From Oscillospiraceae bacterium (GTDB lineage: Bacteria > Bacillota_A > Clostridia > Oscillospirales > Oscillospiraceae), in contig JAFYLN010000109.1 in NCBI GenBank assembly GCA_017537045.1, forward strand, positions 1 through 25,940: a DNA stretch of 25,940 nt. Reading direction: 5' to 3'. The notes beneath the pieces are model-generated. The model had not been told where the DNA came from. It worked only from the letters and a program-made list of their open reading frames with translations, and searched no databases. The position numbers were made by a program, and so were the translations under genes. Shown in pieces: positions 1 to 8,172 of the stretch. The first letter of the stretch is position 1. Every line of letters starts with the position of its first letter.

Positions 1-1483
1 ACAGACCCATGGAGTCGATGACAGCGGTCAGATCCTGGAAGGTCTTGGACCAGAATGCCTTCTCGTTGGTGACGGTGCGATCCAGCTGGACGGGCAGACC
101 GACAACTTCGGGAGCGATGGTGTAGCCACGGACATGGCAGCCGCCGCGGTTGGAGGTAGCGTAAGTAATGCCGATACCCTGAACGCCACGGGCATCGTAA
201 GCGGGCATCTCCTGCTTCTTAACGGACATGGATACCTCGGGCATACCGTAGTGCTCGCACAGGCGGGCGGAGCCGGAGCTCATCAGCCAATCCAGTTCAG
301 TCTTGGGATCGCCCATACGCTTGGTCCACTCGATCAGAGCGTGGGTGTTGCCCCATTCCAGAGGTGCGCCTGCGCAGTCCTCTTCCTTAATAGCGCCGCG
401 CTGGTACAGCTCCATAGCCGCTGCGATGGTGCAGGGAACGGAGATGGCATCCAGACCGTACTCGTTGCACCACATGTTGGCTTCGTTGACAATGGCCAGG
501 TCGTTGTTGCCGCAGTCAGCGCCATAAGCCCACAGGGGTTCGTACTCGGGACCGCCGACGACCTTGTCACCGACCTTGACCACACGGCCACAGGCGATGG
601 GGCAGCGGTGGCAGGCACCAGCCTTAACCAGATACTTTTCAGCCAGCGCTTCGCCGGAAACATCTTCTGCTTTGTCGTAGTAAGCTTCCTGCCAGTTCTT
701 GGTGGGAAGGCTGCCGACACCGTTGATGACGTTGACCAGAGATGCGGTGCCCAGTGCGCGCAGGCCACCGCCGGTCAGGCCGTTCTCACGGATGTTGACC
801 ATGACGTCCTTGTTGGCAGCCTTCAGAGCTTCAGCAGAAGCCAGAACCTCGTCAGCATTCTTCTTGGAAGCGGTGACAACGATGCCCTTCAGCTTCTTGG
901 AGCCCATGACAGCGCCGACGCCGCTGCGGCCGGCAGCACGATCCTTGTCGTTCATGATAGCAGCCAGCAGAACCTTCTTTTCACCGGCGATACCGATAGA
1001 CAGGACGGAGGAATCCTTGCCGTGCTTTTCCTTCAGCTTATCGTCCAGCTCTTCGGAGTACAGACCCAGGTACTCGCGTGCATCCAGCAGCTCGATCTTG
1101 TCGTCAACAATGTTGATATAAGTCCACTCGGGAGCTTCGCCTTCGACGATCAGAGCATCCCAGCCGGCGTACTTCAGCTTGGCACCCCAGATGCCGCCGG
1201 AATTGGAGCAGGCGATCATGCCGGTCAGAGGAGACTTGGTAACGACCATGTAACGGCCGGAAGAGGGAGCACCAGCGCCGGTCAGCGGGCCGGTCACATA
1301 AACCAGCTTGTTATCGGGACCCAGGGGATCGACAGTTGCGCAGCCTTCGTCGTAGACGATCTTGGTGCCCAGGCCACGGCCGCCGACAAACTTCTTGGCC
1401 AGATCGGTATCCAGCTTTTCAACAGTAACAGTGCCGGTGGTCAGGTTAATACGGGCGATTTTTTCGTAGTATGCGTATGCCAT
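1..1483 (-). CDS. aor: Tungsten-type aldehyde:ferredoxin oxidoreductase, N-terminal 494 residues (runs off left edge)
   Basis: Translating the reverse strand from the ATG at 1483 gives an open frame to the window edge. The start is set by GGAGG at 1491-1495. The protein opens MAYAYYEKIARINLTTG, typical of the AOR family, and contains CHRCPIAC (C291, C294, C298), the first three [4Fe-4S] ligands of AOR enzymes. The last visible residues read DSMGL and the next codon begins with T, so the fourth family cysteine (DSxGLC) would fall just outside. AORs oxidise aldehydes to acids, or reduce acids, with ferredoxin, using a tungsten bis-pyranopterin in the cytoplasm. It lies divergent from, and 303 bases away from, a cofactor-synthesis operon, which supports the tungsten assignment. 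About 100 C-terminal residues are expected to be missing. Aldehyde substrate specificity cannot be read from the sequence. Family membership is very secure. Confidence 0.96.
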   Translation of the reverse strand, partial: MAYAYYEKIARINLTTGTVTVEKLDTDLAKKFVGGRGLGTKIVYDEGCATVDPLGPDNKLVYVTGPLTGAGAPSSGRYMVVTKSPLTGMIACSNSGGIWGAKLKYAGWDALIVEGEAPEWTYINIVDDKIELLDAREYLGLYSEELDDKLKEKHGKDSSVLSIGIAGEKKVLLAAIMNDKDRAAGRSGVGAVMGSKKLKGIVVTASKKNADEVLASAEALKAANKDVMVNIRENGLTGGGLRALGTASLVNVINGVGSLPTKNWQEAYYDKAEDVSGEALAEKYLVKAGACHRCPIACGRVVKVGDKVVGGPEYEPLWAYGADCGNNDLAIVNEANMWCNEYGLDAISVPCTIAAAMELYQRGAIKEEDCAGAPLEWGNTHALIEWTKRMGDPKTELDWLMSSGSARLCEHYGMPEVSMSVKKQEMPAYDARGVQGIGITYATSNRGGCHVRGYTIAPEVVGLPVQLDRTVTNEKAFWSKTFQDLTAVIDSMGL

Positions 1484-1547
1484 TGCAATACCTCCAAAAG
1501 TTTTGTATATCTTCACGATTTACAGTTTTCCGTTGTTGGATATTTTA

Positions 1548-1575
1548 ATTATATTTGAAAATAAGTTTGACGCAA
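1548..1575 (-). promoter_or_regulatory. Candidate promoter for the aldehyde ferredoxin oxidoreductase gene
   Basis: On the reverse strand a perfect TATAAT lies at 1553-1548, with TTGCGT at 1575-1570 as a weak -35 and a 16-base spacer. It sits 64 bases upstream of the aor start and next to the TACGAA-type repeats at 1597-1684, so those repeats could act as upstream control sites. Confidence 0.55.
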
Positions 1576-1596
1576 GGTGTGGCAACCATTTCCGTG

Positions 1597-1684
1597 CGAA
1601 CTGATACGAAACCATTCCATCTTGTACGAAGCAAAACCGGCCAGGCATCATAACACCGCGTGAAATGATACGAATTTGCACGAA
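1597..1684 (+). repeat. Phased direct repeats (TACGAA/GCGAA type), candidate operator
   Basis: The core CGAA occurs at 1597, 1607, 1627, 1671 and 1681. The steps are 10, 20, 44 and 10 bases, close to whole helical turns. The longer context repeats too: TGATACGAA is found at 1602-1610 and again at 1666-1674, and other copies read TGTACGAA and GCACGAA. The repeats sit between the divergent aor and regulator promoters. Direct repeats spaced one turn apart suit cooperative binding by a small HTH domain such as the MerR/excisionase-like domain of the adjacent regulator. That partnership is inference. Confidence 0.5.
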
Positions 1685-1713
1685 ATGAAATATACTTCCT
1701 CCGGTAGTAGGTC

Positions 1714-1742
1714 TTGTAGAAGAATACAAAAAAGAGTATAAT
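1714..1742 (+). promoter_or_regulatory. Promoter of the molybdopterin/tungsten cofactor operon
   Basis: TTGTAG at 1714-1719 and a perfect TATAAT at 1737-1742 are separated by 17 bases. The box lies 44 bases before the ATG of the HTH-ligand-domain regulator, which has AAGGAGG at 1773-1779. It probably drives the whole forward operon to the terminator at 9158-9187, because no gap longer than about 10 bases occurs between those genes. Confidence 0.7.
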
Positions 1743-1786
1743 AGGAAATGAAAAATGTGAGCGTTTGCCCATAAGGAGGCCGGACC

Positions 1787-2722
1787 ATGACACAGAACAA
1801 ATCTCTTTCCACGCAGGAAGTTGCCCAGATTCTTCATGTCAGCAAGTCCACGATCTACGACTTGATTAAAAAAGGTGAGATCCACTCCTATAAGATCGGC
1901 CGGAAGGTTCGTTTTACGCAGGATGATGTGGATGCCTATATCGCCCGTTCCCGTCACGAGCATTCCACCCGCCCTGTGAAGAACACCGACACCCATTCCA
2001 CGCTGCTGACTCCGGAAAAGCAGGAAGAACCGGAGCTGATCATCTCCGGTCAGGATGTGGTGCTGGATATTCTGGCAAACTATCTGCAGCAGGAGGGTAT
2101 CAACACCGCCCGTACATACTTAAACAGCTTTGAAGGCCTGCTGTCTCTGTACCAGGACAATATCCATGTGGCAGCCTGCCATCTGTTCGACGGATTTGAC
2201 TACAATACCTCCTTCGTCCGCTCTTTGATGCCCGGTGTTCCGGCGGTGCTGATCAATGTCAGCTACCGCACACAGGGCTTCTATGTGCAAAAGGGAAACC
2301 CTAAAAATATTAAGGGTTGGTCGGATCTGGGACGGGAGGATATTTCCGTGCTGAACCGCCGGGTTGGTTCTTCTGCCCGGATTCTCATGGATACCCAGTT
2401 GAAGCGGCTGGGAATTCCCGTTTCCAAAATCAAAGGCTACGACAAGATCATGAAGTCCCATCTGACTATGGCAGCAGCCATTGCCGCAGGAGAAGCGGAT
2501 CTGGCGATCGGTACGGAGCGGATCTCCCGGCAGATTGAAAATCTGGACTTTATCCCGTTGCTGGAGGAGCGGTTTGACTTTGTCATCAAAAAGGAAATGG
2601 TGGAAACGGAAGCGGTTCAAAAGCTGATCAAGGTACTGCATGATCCTGTTTTCCGCAAAGAAATCGCGCACTTCTCAGGCAATGATTACCGGGATCTGGG
2701 CAAGGTCATCACGGAGGTATAA
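1787..2722 (+). CDS. HTH regulator with periplasmic-binding-protein-like sensor domain
   Basis: This 311-residue protein has two parts. Residues about 6-55 are a MerR/excisionase-type DNA-binding domain (STQEVAQILHVSKSTIYDLI then a YKIGRKVRF wing). Residues about 80-311 are a cytoplasmic periplasmic-binding-protein-like domain (PBP_like, as in PF12727) with no signal peptide. The second part closely resembles the C-terminal domain of the MoeA fusion encoded at 3944-5860; for example NPKNIKGWSDL here parallels NPLNIQKFSDI there. Proteins of this architecture accompany molybdenum/tungsten cofactor genes and are thought to sense the oxyanion or a pterin intermediate; the ligand is not established. 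It is the first gene of the operon, divergent from aor, with AAGGAGG seven bases before the ATG. It probably controls both directions through the repeats at 1597-1684, which is inference. Confidence 0.85.
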   Translation: MTQNKSLSTQEVAQILHVSKSTIYDLIKKGEIHSYKIGRKVRFTQDDVDAYIARSRHEHSTRPVKNTDTHSTLLTPEKQEEPELIISGQDVVLDILANYLQQEGINTARTYLNSFEGLLSLYQDNIHVAACHLFDGFDYNTSFVRSLMPGVPAVLINVSYRTQGFYVQKGNPKNIKGWSDLGREDISVLNRRVGSSARILMDTQLKRLGIPVSKIKGYDKIMKSHLTMAAAIAAGEADLAIGTERISRQIENLDFIPLLEERFDFVIKKEMVETEAVQKLIKVLHDPVFRKEIAHFSGNDYRDLGKVITEV

Positions 2723-2723
2723 G

Positions 2724-3944
2724 ATGCTACATGTAAAAACGCCGGAGGAAGTTCTGGCTTTAATCGAAAGTGAATTTGAAGCAGTTTCCAGTGCAGAACT
2801 TGTTTCTCTTGCCAGTGCCATGGGACGTGTGCTGGCAGAGGATATTGCCGCCACGGAATATGTTCCCGATTTTGACCGTTCCACCGTAGATGGCTATGCA
2901 GTTCGTGCCCGGGACACCTTCGGCTGCACCGATGCCATCCCCGCCATTCTTCCCCTGCAGGGTGAGGTCTTCATGGGCGAGGGTGCGGAATTCGCACTGA
3001 ATCCGGAAGAATGTGTGGCAGTCCCCACCGGCGGCGCTGTCCCCAAGGGCGCGGACAGTGTGGTGATGGTGGAGTATACCGAGGACTATGGCGACGGCAC
3101 CATCGGCATTTCCAAAGCCGCCGCCCCCGGCCAGAACATGATCTTCCGCGGTGACGATGTATTCCCCGGCAAGGTGATCCTGCAAAAGGGCAGAGTGCTG
3201 TCCAGCCAGGATATCGGTGCACTTGCCGCCATTGGCCGGGTTCAGGTTCCAGTGCGGAAGAAGCTGACAGTCGGTGTCATATCTACCGGCGATGAGCTGG
3301 TTCCGCCGGAAATTGTCCCCGGTTCCGGTCAGGTGCGGGATGTGAACAGTCCCATGCTGGAAGCCATGCTGATCTGCTTCGGTGTCAATGTCATCAACTA
3401 CGGCATTGTTGCCGACAATGAAGCACTCCTTTCCGAAAAGGTACATCAGGCTGTGTCTGAATGCGATGCCGTGCTGCTCTCCGGCGGCAGCAGCGTAGGT
3501 GTAAAGGATGCCGCCTGCCGGATCATCGAATCCATGGGCAGCCTGCTGCTTCACGGCATCGCTATCAAGCCCGGCAAGCCCACCATTCTGGGCAAGGCAG
3601 GTTGCAAACCGCTGGTCGGTCTGCCCGGTCATCCGGTGGCTGCTTACTTTATCACGAAGCTATTTGTCTTGCCCCTACTGGGTAAGCTGACGGGCAGAAA
3701 ACAGGAAAACTATACTGTCACCGCAACGGTCACCGAAAGCATCGGTGCCAACCATGGCCGTGCCCAGTACCAGTGCTGCCGTTTGGAACGCAAAGACGGT
3801 GAATTGTATGCTTACCCCATCCGCGGCAAATCCGGTCTCATCACCACCCTGGCAGGTGCAGACGGCTATTTCTGCATCGGCCGGGACTGTGAGGGATTGC
3901 CTAAGGGCGCCGAAATTCAAGTGACGATTTCACAGGGAGACTAA
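2724..3944 (+). CDS. moeA: MoeA-type molybdopterin molybdotransferase (metal insertion), copy 1
   Basis: The 406-residue protein has normal MoeA length and domain order. It carries DRSTVDGYAV near residue 50 (the family DGYA motif), STGDEL followed by a RDVNSPML segment, SGGSSVGVKD in the MoCF/MoaB-like core, and GLPGHPVA near 305. MoeA joins adenylated pyranopterin with molybdate or tungstate, releasing AMP, in the cytoplasm. GGAGGT at 2713-2718 fixes the ATG at 2724, one base after the regulator's stop; a longer frame upstream would lie inside the regulator gene. The next gene is a second MoeA, a duplication common in tungsten-using organisms, where the two copies may serve different metals. 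Which metal this copy handles cannot be told. Confidence 0.93.
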   Translation: MLHVKTPEEVLALIESEFEAVSSAELVSLASAMGRVLAEDIAATEYVPDFDRSTVDGYAVRARDTFGCTDAIPAILPLQGEVFMGEGAEFALNPEECVAVPTGGAVPKGADSVVMVEYTEDYGDGTIGISKAAAPGQNMIFRGDDVFPGKVILQKGRVLSSQDIGALAAIGRVQVPVRKKLTVGVISTGDELVPPEIVPGSGQVRDVNSPMLEAMLICFGVNVINYGIVADNEALLSEKVHQAVSECDAVLLSGGSSVGVKDAACRIIESMGSLLLHGIAIKPGKPTILGKAGCKPLVGLPGHPVAAYFITKLFVLPLLGKLTGRKQENYTVTATVTESIGANHGRAQYQCCRLERKDGELYAYPIRGKSGLITTLAGADGYFCIGRDCEGLPKGAEIQVTISQGD

Positions 3945-5860
3945 TGATTATGGGATTTGAATATTTGACCAACATTCCCCTTGCCAAGGCAAGAGAAGAT
4001 TATCTGAACCTGCTGCGCAGCCATGGCTTCGGCTCCAAGACCGAAGTGATCCCCGTATGGGATGCCTGCGGCCGGGTCACTGCCCATGCCGTCTATGCCC
4101 ACATCTGCGCGCCCCACTATGCCGCCAGTGCCATGGACGGCGTGGCAGTAAGTGCAAAAGATACCTTCGGCGCTACGGAAACTACCCCCATTACCTTGAA
4201 TCCCGGTCAGTTCGTCGTACTGGACACCGGCGATCCCATTCCCGAAAACTGCGACGCTGTCATCATGGTGGAAGACATTGTAAAGAACGAGGACGCTACC
4301 ATTACCATCCACGCCGCTGCCGCACCCTGGCAGCACATCCGTCAGATCGGCGAAGATATCTGTGCCGGCGAAATGATCCTGCCCTCCCATATGATGGTCT
4401 CCCCCTCTGCCATCGGTGCCATGCTCGCCGGCGGCGTGCTGGAAGTGGAGGTCATCCGCAAGCCCCTGGTGGGCATCATCCCCACCGGTGATGAGATCAT
4501 TCCGCCCTGCACCGATCCCAAGCCCGGTGATATTCTGGAATTCAACGGTTCCATTTTCTCTGCCATGGTTCGCCAGTGGGGTGCAGAAGCCAAGGTCTAT
4601 CCCATCGTTCCTGATAAGTTCGATCAAATTAAAGCCATGGTTGCCAGAGCAGCTTCCGAATGCGATCTGGTGATCCTGAACGCCGGTTCCTCCGCAGGCC
4701 GCGAGGATTTCTCCGCAAGAGTCATCCGGGAACTGGGTGAAGTGCTGTACCATGGCATTGCCATGAAGCCCGGCAAGCCCGCCATTCTGGGCTGTCAGGG
4801 GGAAAAGCCCATTCTGGGTGTCCCCGGTTATCCCGTTTCCGGTATCATCGTCATTGAGCAGCTGCTGAAGCCTCTGATCGATCATTGGCTGAAGGTGCCT
4901 GCCCAGCACAGTCAGTACGCCAAGGCAATTCTGACCCGTCCTGTAGTTTCCGGCTTGAAGTACGAAGAATTCGTCCGCGTCCGCATGGGCTATGTGGGTG
5001 ATAAGCTGATGGCTTCCCCCTTGAGCCGCGGCAGCGGTGTGGTTTCTTCTTTCATGAAGGCTGACGGCATTCTGGAAGTGCCTCAAGGCCTGGAAGGCTA
5101 TGAAGCAGGCGCGGAAATCAACGTCCGGCTGCTGAGTTCTGCGGACAAACTGAAAAATACCGTTGTGGTCATCGGCAGCCATGATCCTCTGCTGGACGAG
5201 CTGGGGGATATGCTCCATGTGGCTGATGACAATGTTTACATGAGTTCTTCCCATGTGGGTTCCATGGGCGGCATCATGGCAGTGCGCCACGGCGAAGCCC
5301 ATGCCGCAGGCTGTCATCTGCTGGATACTGCCACCGGTGAATATAACCTTGCCTTTATCCGCAAATATTTCCCCAAGGGCGGCGTGAAGCTGATCCGCTG
5401 CGTGGGTCGTCAGCAGGGTCTGATGGTTGCAAAGGAAAATCCTCTGAACATTCAGAAATTCTCTGACATCGCAAAGGAAGGCATCCGCTATGTCAACCGC
5501 CAGAAAGGCTCCGGCACCCGGATTCTTACCGATTACCTGTGCAAGCAGGAGAATTTGGACACTGCCGCCATCTACGGTTACGACCGGGAAGAGCTGACCC
5601 ACACTTCCGTGGCGGTTCAGATTGCCAGTGATAGCGCTGATGCGGGCATGGGTATCTATTCCGCGGCAAAGCTCTATGATCTGGACTTCATTCCCATCTG
5701 CATTGAGGAATACGATTTAATCGTACCCGACCACGCCTGGGACACCCCTCAGGTGCAGCAGATGATCGGCGTGCTGAAGAGTAAGGAATTTAAAGAAAAG
5801 ATTCTTGCCATGGGTGGCTATACGGTCGAAAACCCTGGCGAGATTATCGAAATCAACTGA
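3944..5860 (+). CDS. MoeA fused to a C-terminal binding-protein-like domain
   Basis: At 638 residues this is a fusion. Residues about 1-400 are MoeA-like, with SAMDGVAV near 65, PTGDEIIPP near 180, NAGSSAGREDF near 245 and GVPGYPVSG near 295. Residues about 405-638 are a PBP_like domain homologous to that of the regulator at 1787-2722, sharing the order RQQG, NPLNIQKF, YVNRQKGSGTRIL and DLDFIP. The ATG overlaps the last base of the preceding stop, so translation is probably coupled; a second ATG at 3950 is equally possible. The MoeA part should insert metal into adenylated pyranopterin. The fused domain could bind the metal oxyanion or a pterin and gate insertion; this is inference. Such fusions are known in Firmicutes and archaea. 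Family assignment is secure, but the division of labour with MoeA copy 1 is unknown. Confidence 0.92.
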   Translation: MIMGFEYLTNIPLAKAREDYLNLLRSHGFGSKTEVIPVWDACGRVTAHAVYAHICAPHYAASAMDGVAVSAKDTFGATETTPITLNPGQFVVLDTGDPIPENCDAVIMVEDIVKNEDATITIHAAAAPWQHIRQIGEDICAGEMILPSHMMVSPSAIGAMLAGGVLEVEVIRKPLVGIIPTGDEIIPPCTDPKPGDILEFNGSIFSAMVRQWGAEAKVYPIVPDKFDQIKAMVARAASECDLVILNAGSSAGREDFSARVIRELGEVLYHGIAMKPGKPAILGCQGEKPILGVPGYPVSGIIVIEQLLKPLIDHWLKVPAQHSQYAKAILTRPVVSGLKYEEFVRVRMGYVGDKLMASPLSRGSGVVSSFMKADGILEVPQGLEGYEAGAEINVRLLSSADKLKNTVVVIGSHDPLLDELGDMLHVADDNVYMSSSHVGSMGGIMAVRHGEAHAAGCHLLDTATGEYNLAFIRKYFPKGGVKLIRCVGRQQGLMVAKENPLNIQKFSDIAKEGIRYVNRQKGSGTRILTDYLCKQENLDTAAIYGYDREELTHTSVAVQIASDSADAGMGIYSAAKLYDLDFIPICIEEYDLIVPDHAWDTPQVQQMIGVLKSKEFKEKILAMGGYTVENPGEIIEIN

Positions 5861-5861
5861 T

Positions 5862-7205
5862 ATGAAGCATTATGATGCCATCGTCATCGGCGGTGGAATC
5901 TTGGGCTGTATGGCCATGCGGAACCTGCGCCGATGGAACATCTCTACATTGCTCCTTGAAAAAGAAGAGGATGTCTGCACGGGTATCACCCGAGCCAATT
6001 CTGCGGTTTGTTATGCTGGTTATGACAATAAACCCGGCAGTCTGAAAGCTGAACTGACCGTTCGGGGAAATGCCAATATGGGAAAGCTCTGCGGGGAACT
6101 GGAAGTTCCCTTCTCCCGCTGCGGCTCCCTGCTTGTGACCTACGACACAAACTCCATCCCTAAAATGGAACGGAAGCTCCGTAACGGTATCAAAAACGGT
6201 GTTCCGGGCTTGCGTCTGATCTCCGGCGCGGAGGCGGAAACCATGGAGCCCATGTTAAGAAAAGGTGTTGCAGCGGCTCTCTACGCGCCCAGTACCGGAA
6301 CGGTGAATCCATGGCAATTGGGCATCGCAGCCTTTGAAAATGCGCTGCAAAACGGCGCGCAGGCAAAGTTCAATACGGAAGTGACGGGTATCGAAATCGT
6401 GGAGGGAGGTTTTGACGTAAAAACGCCGGAGGATGCCTACCACGCTAAAATAGTCTTCAACTGCGCAGGTCTGTTTGCGGACAAGGTGCATGAACTGGCC
6501 TTTCCTCCAGATGTCCGTCTGATGCTGGACAGTGCAGAATATCTGGTGCTGGACCGTCATGCGCAAAGACCCTCCCGGATCATTTTTCATCAGGCACAGA
6601 GCTGCGGCAAAGGTATCACCGCCATTCCCTGCACCGAGGGTAATCTGCTGGTCAGCGGCGTGCGAAAGCCCCTGTACAAGCCCTTTGCCACCACCGCCCA
6701 AGGTCTGCAGGAGCTGTATACCGCCACCGGAGAATTGCTGCCGGAAACGGATCTGGGTATGGTAATCCGCTCCTTTGGTGCGGTACGTCCCAATCCCTAC
6801 ACGGAAACAGGCGAGAGCCTCCACGATTTTTTCATTCAGAATCCGGCACCGGGCTTTTACAGCCTCATCGGTATCAAGACTCCGGGACTGACCGCATCGG
6901 GTGAACTGGGTCTGTATCTGGCAAAACAGGCGGCTGACTATCTGGGAGCAGAGCGAAACACCGCCTTTTCTCCCCGGCGTCCGGCTATCTCCAAAAAAGA
7001 TGAACCGGACTACTACGAAATCGTCTGCCAGTGCGAACACATCAGCCGTGGTGAAATTCTGGAAGCGATCCGCAGGGGTGCCACCACTGTGGATGGCGTG
7101 AAACGGCGCCTCGGCACCGGTATGGGATGCTGTCAGGGTGGCCGCTGTATGGGAGAAATTGCAAAATTATTGAGAAAGACGGGAGCCAATCCCCACCCGT
7201 TATAA
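5862..7205 (+). CDS. FAD-dependent oxidoreductase (GlpA/LhgO-like) with C-terminal BFD-type Fe-S domain
   Basis: The 447-residue protein starts MKHYDAIVIGGGILG, a Rossmann FAD-binding motif (G10-G15), and belongs to the DAO/glycerol-3-phosphate dehydrogenase superfamily. Its C-terminus has cysteines C389 and C391 (CQC) and C424 and C429 (CCQGGRC), the spacing of bacterioferritin-associated-ferredoxin-like [2Fe-2S] domains found at the end of anaerobic GlpA-type enzymes. No membrane segment or signal is seen. The ATG lies one base after the previous stop with no clear ribosome site, so coupling is likely. The electron donor or acceptor and substrate are unknown. Its position between moeA and moaA suggests a redox role connected to the tungsten enzyme or cofactor, but chance operon membership cannot be excluded. 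Confidence 0.85.
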   Translation: MKHYDAIVIGGGILGCMAMRNLRRWNISTLLLEKEEDVCTGITRANSAVCYAGYDNKPGSLKAELTVRGNANMGKLCGELEVPFSRCGSLLVTYDTNSIPKMERKLRNGIKNGVPGLRLISGAEAETMEPMLRKGVAAALYAPSTGTVNPWQLGIAAFENALQNGAQAKFNTEVTGIEIVEGGFDVKTPEDAYHAKIVFNCAGLFADKVHELAFPPDVRLMLDSAEYLVLDRHAQRPSRIIFHQAQSCGKGITAIPCTEGNLLVSGVRKPLYKPFATTAQGLQELYTATGELLPETDLGMVIRSFGAVRPNPYTETGESLHDFFIQNPAPGFYSLIGIKTPGLTASGELGLYLAKQAADYLGAERNTAFSPRRPAISKKDEPDYYEIVCQCEHISRGEILEAIRRGATTVDGVKRRLGTGMGCCQGGRCMGEIAKLLRKTGANPHPL

Positions 7206-7215
7206 GAGGTAGCTT

Positions 7216-8169
7216 ATGATAGACAAATTAGGCCGGGATATTACTTATCTGCGGATCTCTCTGACGGACAAGTGTAATCTGCGCTGCCGGTACTGTATGC
7301 CGGAAGAGGGTGTGTGCAAACGCTCCCACCACGAAATGATGAGCGAGGACGAGGTAGTCACAGCAGTGGAAGTGGCCGCAGCGCTGGGTATTCATAAGGT
7401 GCGCCTTACCGGCGGGGAACCTCTGGTGAAAAAGAACATTGTTTCCATCTGCCGCCGGGTCGCGGCAGTGGAGGGCATCCGGGAGGTCTGCCTGACCACC
7501 AACGGCATTCTGCTTCCGGAGCTTGGGAAACAGTTAAAGGAGGCCGGAGTCAGCCGTTTAAATCTCAGCCTTGACACACTTGTTCCGGAGAAGTATGCTT
7601 ATATTACCCGCATTGGCACTCTGGAACAGTTCCAAAAGGGGCTGGAAGCTGCTCTGGAAGCCGGATTTGAAAAAGTGAAGATCAATGCGGTGCTGATCGG
7701 CGGCTTCAACGACGATGAGATCGAAGACCTTGCCAGACTGACCATGGAATATCCCGTGGATATGCGTTTTATTGAATTGATGCCCATTCAGGATCATGAT
7801 GAATTCGGTGCGTCTGCTTATGTTCCCTATTTCAAAGTGCTGGAAAAATTGCCGCAAGCCCTTCCGGTGGAACACGATGGCAGCGTTGCCAAGCTCTACC
7901 GGCTGCCCGGTGCAAAGGGAAACATTGGTCTGATCAGTCCCATCAGCGCCCATTTCTGCGGCGAATGCAACCGCCTTCGGCTGACCGCGGACGGCAAACT
8001 GAAGCCATGCCTCCACGCGCCGGACGAGTATTCCATTAAGGGTCTGGACCGGGAGGGCATGAGGGCCGTCTTTGAGCAGGCCATCTGGAACAAGCCAGCA
8101 TGGCATGGCGATCTGGATGCCATCAACCGCTCCAGAGCGGGTCGGAATATGAACGAAATCGGAGGTTGA
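7216..8169 (+). CDS. moaA: GTP 3',8-cyclase, first step of molybdopterin synthesis
   Basis: The 317-residue protein has the radical SAM motif C20-x3-C24-x2-C27 (KCNLRCRYC), LTGGEPL near residue 65, and the second [4Fe-4S] cluster motif FCGECNRLRL with a further cysteine in KPCL. It ends in Gly-Gly (NEIGG), the C-terminal pair conserved and needed in MoaA. MoaA, with S-adenosylmethionine, converts GTP to 3',8-cyclo-7,8-dihydro-GTP, which MoaC turns into cyclic pyranopterin monophosphate. It has an AGAGGT site before the ATG and is followed after three bases by moaC. The Gly-Gly codons GGAGGT double as the moaC ribosome site. Identification is certain. Confidence 0.97.
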   Translation: MIDKLGRDITYLRISLTDKCNLRCRYCMPEEGVCKRSHHEMMSEDEVVTAVEVAAALGIHKVRLTGGEPLVKKNIVSICRRVAAVEGIREVCLTTNGILLPELGKQLKEAGVSRLNLSLDTLVPEKYAYITRIGTLEQFQKGLEAALEAGFEKVKINAVLIGGFNDDEIEDLARLTMEYPVDMRFIELMPIQDHDEFGASAYVPYFKVLEKLPQALPVEHDGSVAKLYRLPGAKGNIGLISPISAHFCGECNRLRLTADGKLKPCLHAPDEYSIKGLDREGMRAVFEQAIWNKPAWHGDLDAINRSRAGRNMNEIGG

Positions 8170-8172
8170 GTT

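Noticed and set aside
134..1558. Forward 474-codon open frame
   Set aside because: It is the antisense of the aldehyde ferredoxin oxidoreductase gene, has no ribosome site and reads as low-complexity Ala/Val/Gly/Gln-rich sequence.
1597..1684. CRISPR-like array
   Set aside because: The repeated units are only 4-9 bases with irregular spacers, far too short for CRISPR.
3941..5602. Reverse 553-codon open frame
   Set aside because: It lies wholly opposite the MoeA fusion gene; His/Gln/Gly-rich composition is typical of an antisense shadow in GC-rich coding DNA.
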